Assembly: GCA_910584695.1 (NCBI GenBank)
Contig: CAJUBR010000042.1
Span: 1 to 22,256 of the forward strand
Source: an uncultured Lachnospiraceae bacterium
Lineage (GTDB): Bacteria > Bacillota > Clostridia > Lachnospirales > Lachnospiraceae
Length of the DNA: 22,256 bases
Direction: 5' to 3'
The notes under the pieces were generated by a model that saw only the letters and a program-made list of their open reading frames with translations, did no database searches and was not told the origin of the DNA. Made by a program: the position numbers and the translations under genes. Below, piece by piece: positions 6,867 through 14,937 of the stretch; position 1 is the stretch's first letter; the number at the start of each line of letters is the position of its first letter.

Positions 6867-8267
6867 CTATGATACAATGTTTTGCAGCCAGATTCCCTTT
6901 TTCACCAGAATAAATCCTACCAGACATTTTATTATATCCCCGATCTGTACCAGAATATAGATTGCAATGACCGGAAGTGCAGTAAAACGGCTCAGTGTAA
7001 AGGCGATCACTACACTGACACACCAGATAAAGACGCTGTCAAATAAAAAAGTGATCATGGTCTTACCACCGGAGCGCAGTGTAAAATAGCATGCGTGCAG
7101 GAACGCATTCTGCGGCATGAAAATAGCAGTCACCATGATGAAATGCTTTGCCAGGGTTTTTGCCTCGGCATTGGTATTATAAAATTTCGGAAAGAGCGGA
7201 GCCATTAAGAGCATGATCAGTGCCACTGCACTACAGCAGGCTACAGAAAAGGCGATCATTTTGTTATCGGTATCTCTGGCCTTCTTCATAGCTCCTGAGC
7301 CAAGGAGCTGTCCCACGATAATCGCTACAGAATCCCCAAGTGCAATAAATACAATATTAAATACATTGTTAATGGTATTGGAAATGTTGAGTCCTGCCAC
7401 AACATTCAGTCCGCGAACGGAATAGCATTGTGTCAGCATTGCCATACCAGCGGCCCATAAGGTTTCATTTAAAAGAAGAGGAGTTCCTTTTAACAGAATT
7501 TTTTGCACAAGAAAGGCGGGAACTTTCAGGGTGCGGTAAAGTCCTTCTGCAAACGTGTTCTTTTCTTTATGGCGGTGCGTCCAAAAGATGATAACAAAGA
7601 CCTCCACATAACGGGAAAGCACGGTGGCAATTGCAGCTCCCTGTACCCCCAGCTTAGGAAATCCTAATTTTCCATATATTAAAAGGTAATTGAATATAAG
7701 GTTGACAATGACAGAAGTGATGCCTGCCTTCATTGGAAGTAGGGTTTCGCCGCATTCCCGAAGGGTACTGGCATAAACCTGCCCGAACATAAATGCAGGC
7801 AGTCCGGCCAGCATAATCATCAGGTACTGTTTCCCGTATATAAGGGTTGCCGCTGCATCGGAAGAATTGGCTTCGCCTTTTAAATACATGTGAATCAGAG
7901 CCGGTCCGGTCGTTAAAAATAACACAATGGTTATTGTTGTAAGTGCAAATGCCATCCAGAGTTTAAAACGGAATGTATTGCGTACGCCTTCGGTATCCTT
8001 CTGACCAAAATACTGAGCCGTAAAGATTCCGGCACCGGATACACCACCGAAAATGCATAGATTGTATACAAAAATCAGTTGATTTACAATAGCGGCACCG
8101 GACATCTGCTCCGTTCCAATCTGTCCGATCATGATATTGTCGAGAAGTCCCACAAAATTGGTGATTCCGTTTTGCAGCATAATGGGTACGGCAACTGCCA
8201 GTACCATTTTATAAAATTGTTTATCGCCGATAAGGCGGGAAAAAACCGTTGTCTTTTTTGTATTCAT
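6867..8267 (-). CDS. MATE-family multidrug/sodium efflux transporter
   Basis: The 466-residue product has about twelve hydrophobic segments in two six-helix halves, as expected for the MATE (NorM/DinF) family. These proteins expel cationic drugs or metabolites in exchange for Na+ or H+. Characteristic stretches include MLQNGITNFVGLLDNIMIGQ near the N-terminus, the GGVSGAGIFTAQYFGQKD loop after the second helix, and LLLNETLWAAGMAMLTQCYS opening the second half. Length is normal and the frame is intact. The ATG at 8267 lies back to back with a TetR-type regulator starting at 8477, across a 209-base region, which points to regulation of the pump by that repressor in response to a substrate. The particular substrate cannot be predicted. 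Confidence 0.93.
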   Translation of the reverse strand: MNTKKTTVFSRLIGDKQFYKMVLAVAVPIMLQNGITNFVGLLDNIMIGQIGTEQMSGAAIVNQLIFVYNLCIFGGVSGAGIFTAQYFGQKDTEGVRNTFRFKLWMAFALTTITIVLFLTTGPALIHMYLKGEANSSDAAATLIYGKQYLMIMLAGLPAFMFGQVYASTLRECGETLLPMKAGITSVIVNLIFNYLLIYGKLGFPKLGVQGAAIATVLSRYVEVFVIIFWTHRHKEKNTFAEGLYRTLKVPAFLVQKILLKGTPLLLNETLWAAGMAMLTQCYSVRGLNVVAGLNISNTINNVFNIVFIALGDSVAIIVGQLLGSGAMKKARDTDNKMIAFSVACCSAVALIMLLMAPLFPKFYNTNAEAKTLAKHFIMVTAIFMPQNAFLHACYFTLRSGGKTMITFLFDSVFIWCVSVVIAFTLSRFTALPVIAIYILVQIGDIIKCLVGFILVKKGIWLQNIVS

Positions 8268-8476
8268 TTTCTTTCGCCTGCTGTATTTTTAATCTGATTT
8301 AAAGTGTGGTAAAAGCTAATTTACTATAATATGGGCGAAATTGCAACAGCTTTTTAGGGTATAATATTATAGATAATAAATTTTATTTTGAAATGAAGAA
8401 GAGAGAATCTAGATAAAAGTCTATTATTATGCTAAAATAACAAAAAAGACGGAAATTATACAAGGGGTGATAAATA
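8268..8476. promoter_or_regulatory. Divergent control region between the MATE pump and the TetR regulator
   Basis: This AT-rich 209-base region must hold both promoters. Rightward, TATAAT at 8360-8365 is a good -10 without a good -35. Leftward, TATTAT and TATAGT overlap on the minus strand near 8322-8331. A perfect 12-bp palindrome, TATAATATTATA (8360-8371), overlaps the rightward -10 and is a possible operator for the regulator, but an all-AT palindrome in AT-rich DNA can easily arise by chance. Confidence 0.45.
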
Positions 8477-9043
8477 TTGGCGGAAGATAGAAGAGTCCGG
8501 AAAACAAAAAAAGCAATACAGGATGTATTTTGTGAGATGACCAAGGATAAGAAACTGAATGAGATTACGGTAAAGGAACTTTGTGCAAGGGCAGATATTA
8601 ATAAAAGTACATTTTATCTGCATTACAGGGATGTCTACGATTTGGCAGATTCGATTCAGAGTATTTTAATTAAGGATGTATGTGCAATCATAGATGAATA
8701 CTCGTATGATGAAACGATTCGTAAGGCACCGGAGATATGGAAAAGAATTGCAGAAGCACATTTTAAAGATTCCAGAGATTTAGGAGCGTTGATGAGACGA
8801 CCGGGGATGTCGTCACTAGTCCGTGAGTTTGAACGGGCCGTTATTGATACGATTATGAATAAGTATGTGGCAGCGGGTATGAAAAAGGATTCGGAAGAAT
8901 ATTTTCATCATCATTTATATGTTACTTTTGTAATTAATGGGTATTTGGGAGTACTCCGTGAGTTTGAGGTGTCTGAGATGGAAAGTGCAATGATGGAAGT
9001 ATCAAAAAGAATCGGTACCGGCTTTGTGGTTGATATTAACTGA
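8477..9043 (+). CDS. TetR/AcrR-family transcriptional regulator
   Basis: The product is 188 residues, the usual TetR size. The start is TTG at 8477, set by AAGGGGTGA at 8462-8470; no ATG with a ribosome binding site is better placed. Residues about 8-55 form the N-terminal helix-turn-helix domain: an opening helix (KKAIQDVFCEMTKDKKL), then ITVKELCARADINKSTFYLH followed by YRDVYDL, which matches the TetR pattern closely. The C-terminal part is helical and would form the ligand pocket and dimer face; it resembles the TetR_C type of small Firmicutes regulators. Divergent placement against the MATE gene suggests it represses that gene and its own. The inducer is unknown. Confidence 0.9.
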   Translation: MAEDRRVRKTKKAIQDVFCEMTKDKKLNEITVKELCARADINKSTFYLHYRDVYDLADSIQSILIKDVCAIIDEYSYDETIRKAPEIWKRIAEAHFKDSRDLGALMRRPGMSSLVREFERAVIDTIMNKYVAAGMKKDSEEYFHHHLYVTFVINGYLGVLREFEVSEMESAMMEVSKRIGTGFVVDIN

Positions 9044-9047
9044 CTAA

Positions 9048-9173
9048 GCCCGAAAAAGCTTTGCTAAGTACGAAATGCAAGTACTTATGGCTCTAAGGCA
9101 CCCTGCTTATGATATTGCCTATATTGCACAACTAGATTTTGAAAGTAGGGAATTCTGCAAACGACTAACATAG
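9048..9173 (+). repeat. Repeat copy A: short degenerate coding fragment after the regulator
   Basis: The frame from 9048 to TAG 9171-9173 is open. From the ATG at 9075 it encodes 32 residues beginning MQVLMALRHPAYDIAYIAQL and ending DFESREFCKRLT. There is no ribosome binding site. The same protein-like pattern recurs in inverted orientation at the right edge of the window (copy B), including the preceding A-K-Y-E against A-stop-Y-E. The conservation is better at residue than at base level, so both are probably relics of one coding family or repeat. I do not recognise the parent protein. Confidence 0.5.
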
Positions 9174-9200
9174 ATATACGAGTAAGAGGAGGAATTAAGT

Positions 9201-10205
9201 ATGGAGTTGCATGTAGTTATGGCTGCTAATGATGGATATACACCATATATGGGCACCTGTATTCTTTCACTATTGGAAAACAATGTGAAACAGTTTGAGG
9301 CAATTTGTATTTATATAATTGATAATGGTATATCGAAAGAAAACCAAAAAAAGTTGACGGAACAATGCAGTATATTTCAAAACACAAACATCGCCTTTTT
9401 TAATTTGGAAAAACGTTTTTCTGCATTGCACCCTATAGTGGAAAATGGTTGGAATATTACGATTTATGGCAGATTCTTTTTAGACGATATTGTAGATAAA
9501 AGTGTAGATAAAGTTCTCTATCTGGATAGTGATACCATTGTAAATGCATCCTTAAAAGAGTTATTATTGTTAGATTTGACAGAATACTGTCTTGCAGGTG
9601 TCGTTGACATATCAGATGATAAATCAAGAGAATTTTTAAATATGGACCCATCTTCCCATTACATTAATTCCGGTGTGCTGCTTGTCAATATGAACAAATG
9701 GAGAGAAATGCATATAACAGAAAAATTAATTAACTTTGTAAATACATTTCCGCAAAGACTTCCGTGTCCGGATCAGGATGCCATTAATGCAGTTTGTGGC
9801 AATATGATATTTCTTCTTCCTGTAAAATATAATTATGGATGGTTTCTTTCGCAAAGAAGATTAAAATGGGATTATTATAAAGCAGATTTCTATTATAGCT
9901 ATGATGAGTTATATGATACGGTTAAAGATTCCTTTGCCAACGTAGTTGTATTCCATTTTTTTGGTCCTTACAAGCCTTGGAGAAAAGGTGAGTGCTTTAA
10001 ACAATTTGAAGATGTATTTTTAAAATATTATAAAAAAAGTCCGTGGTTTCAGAAAATAAAATTTGCAAGCAGGAAAAAATGCATACATTATTATGTTATT
10101 CAAAAACCGGCACAGCTTCTTGCTCAGTTCATAAGGCATTTGTTAGGTGAAAGAGGATATGACAGGTTATGTGGACTTTTTGAGAAGAAAGGGGATTCTG
10201 TTTAA
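9201..10205 (+). CDS. Family 8 glycosyltransferase (GT8, LgtC-like)
   Basis: The 334-residue cytoplasmic or membrane-associated enzyme would transfer a sugar, probably galactose or glucose from a UDP donor, to a surface glycan or glycoprotein. Evidence: the N-terminal strand MELHVVMAANDGYTPYMGTC, the metal- and nucleotide-binding DxD motif LYLDSDTI (Asp109-Ser-Asp111), HYINSGVLLVNMNKWR near residues 153-168, and PDQDAIN. The later HFFGPYKPW replaces the H-x-G-x-x-K-P-W ending common in GT8. All usual motifs are present and length is normal. AGGAGG at 9187-9192 with 8-base spacing fixes the ATG at 9201. The basic C-terminal tail (about 275-334) may anchor it at the membrane. It is followed by a secreted surface protein with its own promoter, so the two are probably separate units. 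Confidence 0.9.
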   Translation: MELHVVMAANDGYTPYMGTCILSLLENNVKQFEAICIYIIDNGISKENQKKLTEQCSIFQNTNIAFFNLEKRFSALHPIVENGWNITIYGRFFLDDIVDKSVDKVLYLDSDTIVNASLKELLLLDLTEYCLAGVVDISDDKSREFLNMDPSSHYINSGVLLVNMNKWREMHITEKLINFVNTFPQRLPCPDQDAINAVCGNMIFLLPVKYNYGWFLSQRRLKWDYYKADFYYSYDELYDTVKDSFANVVVFHFFGPYKPWRKGECFKQFEDVFLKYYKKSPWFQKIKFASRKKCIHYYVIQKPAQLLAQFIRHLLGERGYDRLCGLFEKKGDSV

Positions 10206-10287
10206 AAGAATGTTAAAAACAGATATAGCCATGGTTCCCGCAGACATTTTTTTGTAAAAAATGGGAATGAAAAAAGGAACAGTGCGG

Positions 10288-10316
10288 ATGACAAACAGTC
10301 GTTTTTGTGATATACT
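10288..10316 (+). promoter_or_regulatory. Sigma-A promoter for the secreted DUF6273 protein
   Basis: ATGACA (10288-10293), a 17-base spacer and TATACT (10311-10316) match the consensus at 10 of 12 positions. A TGn extension (TGA at 10308-10310) directly precedes the -10. Transcription would start near 10323 and give a leader of about 170 bases before the ATG at 10495. Confidence 0.7.
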
Positions 10317-10392
10317 TAGGAATAAATTAGAATGTTTATGCAAGCGGATATATTAAAAGCAGAACTTCTTAAGCGATATTAGGAGGTGGTGG

Positions 10393-10410
10393 ATGAACAA
10401 AACAATGTAG
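10393..10410 (+). CDS. Five-codon mini-ORF with a strong ribosome binding site in the leader of the secreted protein gene
   Basis: AGGAGGTGGTGG (10381-10392) sits directly before ATG AAC AAA ACA ATG TAG, encoding MNKTM. The Shine-Dalgarno match is stronger than that of the main gene, although the spacing is short. It may be a leader mini-ORF affecting translation downstream, or the start of a gene lost by deletion. Function is inference only. Confidence 0.3.
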   Translation: MNKTM

Positions 10411-10494
10411 ATTTCATAGAACTTATATGATATTGGCATACAGGAAGTTAGAAAGTATATGTATGCCGGCACAAATAGAAAGGAGACAAACAAA

Positions 10495-12984
10495 ATGAGA
10501 GAGAAAAAGGCAATATGGAAGAAGACAATGTCAGTAGTGTTGTCTCTTGCAATGGCAGCAGGATTGAGTCCGGTCGCAGGTAAGCCGTTGACCGTAGAGG
10601 CGGCAGGAAATGACGGACCACCGATTGAGTTTTTTGCGACACAGGAAGATCTTATGAATAATGAATATAATTTGACCGGCTCTGGTATTGAGCGGATGGT
10701 AGAATTCGGTAAGGGCGGAAGTGATGGCGAACAGTCTCGAATGTGGTATATTGCGGGATATGATCGTTATGCCGATAACCTTGTTCTGATATGTGATCCG
10801 AGCAGTCCGATTTTTTTATCAGATATGACATTTTCTTATAAATATCCGGACCCCAGATTTCCAGTTACAGAAAGTCAGGGTTTGAAGATTGATACTTGTA
10901 CGTATAAAGATCAACTCCCGACAGAGGTGGGTATGAGTCATTATGGTCTTAGTAAAATAAGAACGGAATTAAAGGATATAGAACAGGATGCGGAAGTTTT
11001 TTCGGATGCGGAACAGAAACTAATGAAAAACACTACAATTTTTACGTATGACAGATGCAATGAAGAATATTACTCGACAACAGACAAACTTTATTTGCCA
11101 CAAGCACCGGACACAGGTATAGGTACTTATGCAATAGTAGGTCAGAATTCAGATAGGTATCCGGATAGAGGTTTAAAGATTGAATTGAAGTCTTCTAGTA
11201 GTAGTTCAGCTTCATGGGTGTTTTATTCCAATAATTTTTGGACGAGAACGCCGCCTAAAGACAACAATAATAAAGTAGTATATTTTAAAAGTGCTTATAA
11301 TAGTTATTTTAATTATAGCGATGCCTATGGTGGATATTATACTAGTCAGAATAAGGTTGTGCCTGCCTTTGCACTGGACCTGTCATCTGTGCTTTTTGCA
11401 TCCATAATAGAAAAGGAAAAAGAAGATGTTTCAGAATATACAGGGGCTGGTTCGATGACTTTTCGGTTGGATGACAGTATGTATAACAAGATAGCAAGTA
11501 CAGTTGAATATACCGAAACCGGAGTAAAGATAACTAAAAACCGTGATGCATCTGCTTTGTATCTGTGTGCACAGGGAAAGGATGATAGTGGTAATAACTG
11601 GCATTATTCGAAACGGATTAGGGAGACGCAGGATATAGATTTTGATTCCATTTGGACAGGTGCGAATGCATCGAATTCAAAGATATGGATTGAGACTACA
11701 CAGGAGAATGTAACTTATGCGAAGATGGTAGGGAATGTAGCAGCACCAACAGCAAGTGTTGCGTCCGGAACCTATACAACCAATCAGAGTGTAACACTTA
11801 AGACCACGACCCCTGGGGCATCCATTTATTATACAACGGATGGAAGTGTGCCGGATGAGGAAAATGGTATAAAGTATGACGGACCAATCTCCATAAAGGG
11901 AAAGCAGAGGGAATCTGTTACGGTCACTGTCAAGGCAAGGACAATACTGGATAGTGATCATTCACAGAAAAGTCCGGTGAGAACATTTCGATATGTGATT
12001 AACCTTCCACATGCCCATAGTTGGAGTACATCATGGAAGAGTGACGGCAGTGCACACTGGCATGAATGTAGTGCAGGGAGCTGTACAGTTACTGCAAACA
12101 ACCAGAAGAACGGATATGCCGCTCATATCGCAGATAACGGTACGGTAACGGTTCAGCCGGCTGCAGGTAAGACCGGTGTTAAGACCTATAAGTGTTCCGT
12201 ATGCGGGTATGTGATGCGTCAGGAGACAATTCCTGCAACGGGTGGTGGTACGGCACCTGTTGATAAGGATAAAGTTAGCGATGAATTAGATGTTCCGAAA
12301 GATACGGCGGGAAAAATCCAGACAGTGGCAAAGGATTTGAAGGTGCCGACGGATACACTTCTGATTACGGATAAGACAGTGACTTCCCAGAAATCGGACA
12401 ATGAGATAAAGGGTTCCAGTTTTGCAAAGATTCAGGCAAAAGCATCCAAGACCACATCAAAGAGTGTGAAGCTGTCATGGAATAAAGTGAAGGGTGCCGA
12501 CGGATATCTGGTGTATGGGAACCGCTGTAATTCCGGCGGTAAGAAGTATCCGTACAAACTGATCAAAACAGTGAATAAGGGAAGTACAAAATCTTATACG
12601 CAATCGAAACTCAAAAAAGGAACTTTTTATAAATACATGGTATGTGCTTATAAACTGGTGGATGGAAAGAAGATAACCATTGCTGCTTCAAAGACAATCC
12701 ATGTGACGACAAGCGGTGGAAAGTACGGCAATGCCAAAAGTCTCAAACTGAACAAAACGAAGGTGACGCTTAAGAAAGGAAAGACATTTAAGATTAAGGC
12801 AAAAGAAATTAAGCAGTCAAAGAAGCTTAAGAAGCATAGAAGCATCTGTTATGAATCCAGTAACACGAAGGTGGCAACCGTTTCCAAGAAGGGTGTAATT
12901 AAGGCAAAGGCAAAGGGAAGCTGTACGGTTTATGTATATGCTCAGAACGGAATGTATAAAGCGGTAAAGGTAACAGTGAAGTAA
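10495..12984 (+). CDS. Secreted multidomain protein: DUF6273 - chitobiase C-terminal-like - Fn3-like - Big2
   Basis: I choose ATG 10495, preceded by GAAAGGAG (10478-10485), over an in-frame ATG at 10459; this gives 829 residues. Residues 1-36 form a Sec signal peptide: basic MREKKAIWKK, a hydrophobic core, and cleavage near VEAAG. Residues about 40-375 fit DUF6273 (MWYIAGYD, NNFWTRTPP, VVPAFALDLSSVLFAS). About 415-505 resembles the chitobiase/beta-hexosaminidase C-terminal domain (PGASIYYTTDGSVP). About 509-582 is a His/Trp/Cys module (HSWSTSWKSDGSAHWHEC, then KCSVCGY). About 642-740 looks like fibronectin type III and 749-829 like a lysine-rich bacterial Ig-like Big2 domain. No catalytic domain and no LPXTG are visible, so it is probably a surface or matrix protein with binding roles, perhaps held by its basic C-terminus. 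A promoter at 10288-10316 and a terminator at 12999-13032 make it a single unit. Confidence 0.85.
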   Translation: MREKKAIWKKTMSVVLSLAMAAGLSPVAGKPLTVEAAGNDGPPIEFFATQEDLMNNEYNLTGSGIERMVEFGKGGSDGEQSRMWYIAGYDRYADNLVLICDPSSPIFLSDMTFSYKYPDPRFPVTESQGLKIDTCTYKDQLPTEVGMSHYGLSKIRTELKDIEQDAEVFSDAEQKLMKNTTIFTYDRCNEEYYSTTDKLYLPQAPDTGIGTYAIVGQNSDRYPDRGLKIELKSSSSSSASWVFYSNNFWTRTPPKDNNNKVVYFKSAYNSYFNYSDAYGGYYTSQNKVVPAFALDLSSVLFASIIEKEKEDVSEYTGAGSMTFRLDDSMYNKIASTVEYTETGVKITKNRDASALYLCAQGKDDSGNNWHYSKRIRETQDIDFDSIWTGANASNSKIWIETTQENVTYAKMVGNVAAPTASVASGTYTTNQSVTLKTTTPGASIYYTTDGSVPDEENGIKYDGPISIKGKQRESVTVTVKARTILDSDHSQKSPVRTFRYVINLPHAHSWSTSWKSDGSAHWHECSAGSCTVTANNQKNGYAAHIADNGTVTVQPAAGKTGVKTYKCSVCGYVMRQETIPATGGGTAPVDKDKVSDELDVPKDTAGKIQTVAKDLKVPTDTLLITDKTVTSQKSDNEIKGSSFAKIQAKASKTTSKSVKLSWNKVKGADGYLVYGNRCNSGGKKYPYKLIKTVNKGSTKSYTQSKLKKGTFYKYMVCAYKLVDGKKITIAASKTIHVTTSGGKYGNAKSLKLNKTKVTLKKGKTFKIKAKEIKQSKKLKKHRSICYESSNTKVATVSKKGVIKAKAKGSCTVYVYAQNGMYKAVKVTVK

Positions 12985-12998
12985 TTTTGAAAGTATTT

Positions 12999-13032
12999 CA
13001 GGCGGTCACGAAAAAAGCGACCGCCTGATTTT
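12999..13032 (+). terminator. Intrinsic terminator after the secreted protein gene
   Basis: CAGGCGGTC (12999-13007) and GACCGCCTG (13019-13027) form a perfect 9-bp GC-rich stem with an 11-base A-rich loop, followed by ATTTT. It begins 15 bases after the stop codon. The next gene's ribosome binding site starts only a few bases later. Confidence 0.85.
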
Positions 13033-13050
13033 GTATTGGAGGACAGGATA

Positions 13051-14652
13051 ATGCAGGAGAAGACGATTTTAAAAAGAAAAACTTATTTGTATTTAACGGA
13101 ATTTTTTGCCGGAATGTCAGTGATGGCGGTGGAATTAGGTGCCAGCAGGCTGCTTGCCCCATATTTTAGTTCTTCCCAGATTGTTTGGACGATTATTATC
13201 GGAACAATTATGATTGCGATGGCGTTAGGCAACATTTATGGAGGAAGAACGGCAGACCGGAATCCGAATCCGGATAAGTTGTATGGAAGGATGCTCGTTG
13301 CCGCAGTATGGATTGCAGCGATTCCGGTAGCAGGGAAATATATTATTCTTGGAATTTCGGCTGTGTTAGTCTTTTCTGTGAACAACAATTTTCTGATCTG
13401 GGCTGCATTTGCTGCCTGCATGGTCGTTTTTGTGTTCCCATTATTTTTGCTGGGAACCGTTACACCATCTTTGGTAAAGTATACAGTGGATAGTCTGGAT
13501 GACAACGGAAAAACGGTGGGGACACTTGGTGCCGCAAATACCATTGGCAGTATTATTGGAACATTTCTTCCGACGTTTGTGACCATTCCAGCAGTGGGAA
13601 CTTCCATAACCTTCTTGATCTTTGCTGGGATTTTACTGGTGCTTGCACTTATCTATTTTATCAGTACAAGGACATACAAAAAAAAGATGATAATAGGTAC
13701 TGCTCTGTTTTTGATTTGCTGTATTTTCGGGCATAATAACAGTTTTGCATTTTGGGAAAATGAGCTGACTTTTGAGGGGGAGTCAGTCTATAACTATCTT
13801 CAGGTGAAAGAGGATGGGGAGAATGTCATATTGTCTACGAATGTGTTATTTGGTGTCCAGTCCATTTTGAAAAAGGATGACAGTCTGACGGGGATGTACT
13901 ATGATTATGCGTTGGCAGCGCCCTTTATGGCGGGTGTAAATGACAAGAAAAGTCTTGAGGTTCTGATTCTTGGTATGGGGACCGGCACGTTTGTCACCCA
14001 GTGTGAACGATATTTTGAAAATATGAACATAGAGGGGGTAGAGATTGATGCAAAGATTACCCGTCTGGCGGAACAGTATTTTGAGTTGCCGGAGGATATT
14101 CCGGTGGTTACCTATGACGGACGTGCATATCTGAATGCAGTGGATAAAAAATATGATGTCATCATGGTTGACGCTTATCAGGATATAACAATTCCCTTTC
14201 AGATGTCTTCGGTGGAATTTTTTACACTGGTAAAAGAGCATTTAACGGAAAATGGTGTCATGGTAGTAAATATGAATATGAGAGGAGAAGAAGAGGGGAA
14301 TATAAACCAGTATCTTGCAGATACGATTTCCAATGTATTTGAACAGGTGTATACGGTTGATGTTTCCGGTTCTACAAACAGGGAATTGTTTGCTTCTAAT
14401 TCTGCCGGAATATTAGAAGTAATGAGGTCAAATATTGACAGCTATTCGGAAGGGGAACTAGCAGATATGATGAAAGAAGTTGCTGGAAAACTTAGTGTTT
14501 ATGAACCGGGGGATTATTTAATGACGGATGATCAGGCTCCTGTGGAAGTGCTGGGGATGAAAGTGATTGATGATATCATAAAGGATGAAGTCAGATTTTA
14601 TAAAGATATTTATGAAAGGGAAGGGCTGCAAGGGTTGTTAAACCGCTTATGA
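13051..14652 (+). CDS. Membrane-fused spermidine synthase-like protein (MFS-like N-terminus + SpeE-like domain)
   Basis: I choose ATG 13051, with TTGGAGGA (13036-13043) as ribosome binding site, giving 533 residues; a TTG at 13036 is inside that site. Residues about 10-225 contain six to eight membrane helices, opening with FFAGMSVMAVELGASRLLAP, a hallmark of the fused MFS/spermidine synthase family. Residues about 240-500 form a Rossmann methyltransferase-like domain of the polyamine synthase type: LILGMGTGTF with the glycine loop at 308-312, the acidic VEID, YDGRAYL and IMVDAYQD. True spermidine synthases transfer an aminopropyl group from decarboxylated S-adenosylmethionine to putrescine; whether this one does is unknown, since the family is largely uncharacterised. 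The frame is intact. There is almost no room for a promoter after the preceding terminator, so expression may rely on read-through or a promoter inside the upstream gene. Confidence 0.88.
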   Translation: MQEKTILKRKTYLYLTEFFAGMSVMAVELGASRLLAPYFSSSQIVWTIIIGTIMIAMALGNIYGGRTADRNPNPDKLYGRMLVAAVWIAAIPVAGKYIILGISAVLVFSVNNNFLIWAAFAACMVVFVFPLFLLGTVTPSLVKYTVDSLDDNGKTVGTLGAANTIGSIIGTFLPTFVTIPAVGTSITFLIFAGILLVLALIYFISTRTYKKKMIIGTALFLICCIFGHNNSFAFWENELTFEGESVYNYLQVKEDGENVILSTNVLFGVQSILKKDDSLTGMYYDYALAAPFMAGVNDKKSLEVLILGMGTGTFVTQCERYFENMNIEGVEIDAKITRLAEQYFELPEDIPVVTYDGRAYLNAVDKKYDVIMVDAYQDITIPFQMSSVEFFTLVKEHLTENGVMVVNMNMRGEEEGNINQYLADTISNVFEQVYTVDVSGSTNRELFASNSAGILEVMRSNIDSYSEGELADMMKEVAGKLSVYEPGDYLMTDDQAPVEVLGMKVIDDIIKDEVRFYKDIYEREGLQGLLNRL

Positions 14653-14793
14653 TTATGATGTTCATATGGGATATTAGAAATATGGAAATAGTGTAGAATT
14701 TCTGAGAACAAGGCAGAAAATGAATGGAGGTATAAACCTTAGGGTGCATACATTATAACTGATTATGCAATTCCGGAATATGTAGCTTTGTTG

Positions 14794-14799
14794 TATAAT
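14794..14799 (+). promoter_or_regulatory. Possible -10 element upstream of the CLC transporter
   Basis: TATAAT at 14794-14799 is a consensus -10 lying 138 bases before the chosen start of the CLC gene. The best -35 at 17 bases is TTCCGG, which is poor, so the promoter may need an activator or be weak. Nothing else recognisable is seen in 14653-14937. Confidence 0.35.
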
Positions 14800-14937
14800 A
14801 TACAAGAGTTTAATTGTTTGCAGGGATGGTTTTTCTGAGTGCTGATCAAAAACCTAAACATGATTTATGGTGCAAAGGAGAGATTTTTATGGTAAAATAT
14901 CCTTAGAAATTTTTATAGCTTGAGGAGGAAGAACAGT

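Noticed and set aside
10230..10276. AT-rich hairpin (CATTTTT / AAAAATG near 10245-10263) after the GT8 gene as a terminator
   Set aside because: The stem is weak and no T-run follows it.
14653..14937. Looked for a fluoride (crcB-type) riboswitch before the CLC gene
   Set aside because: I could not recognise the conserved core or pseudoknot pattern by eye; a covariance search would be decisive.
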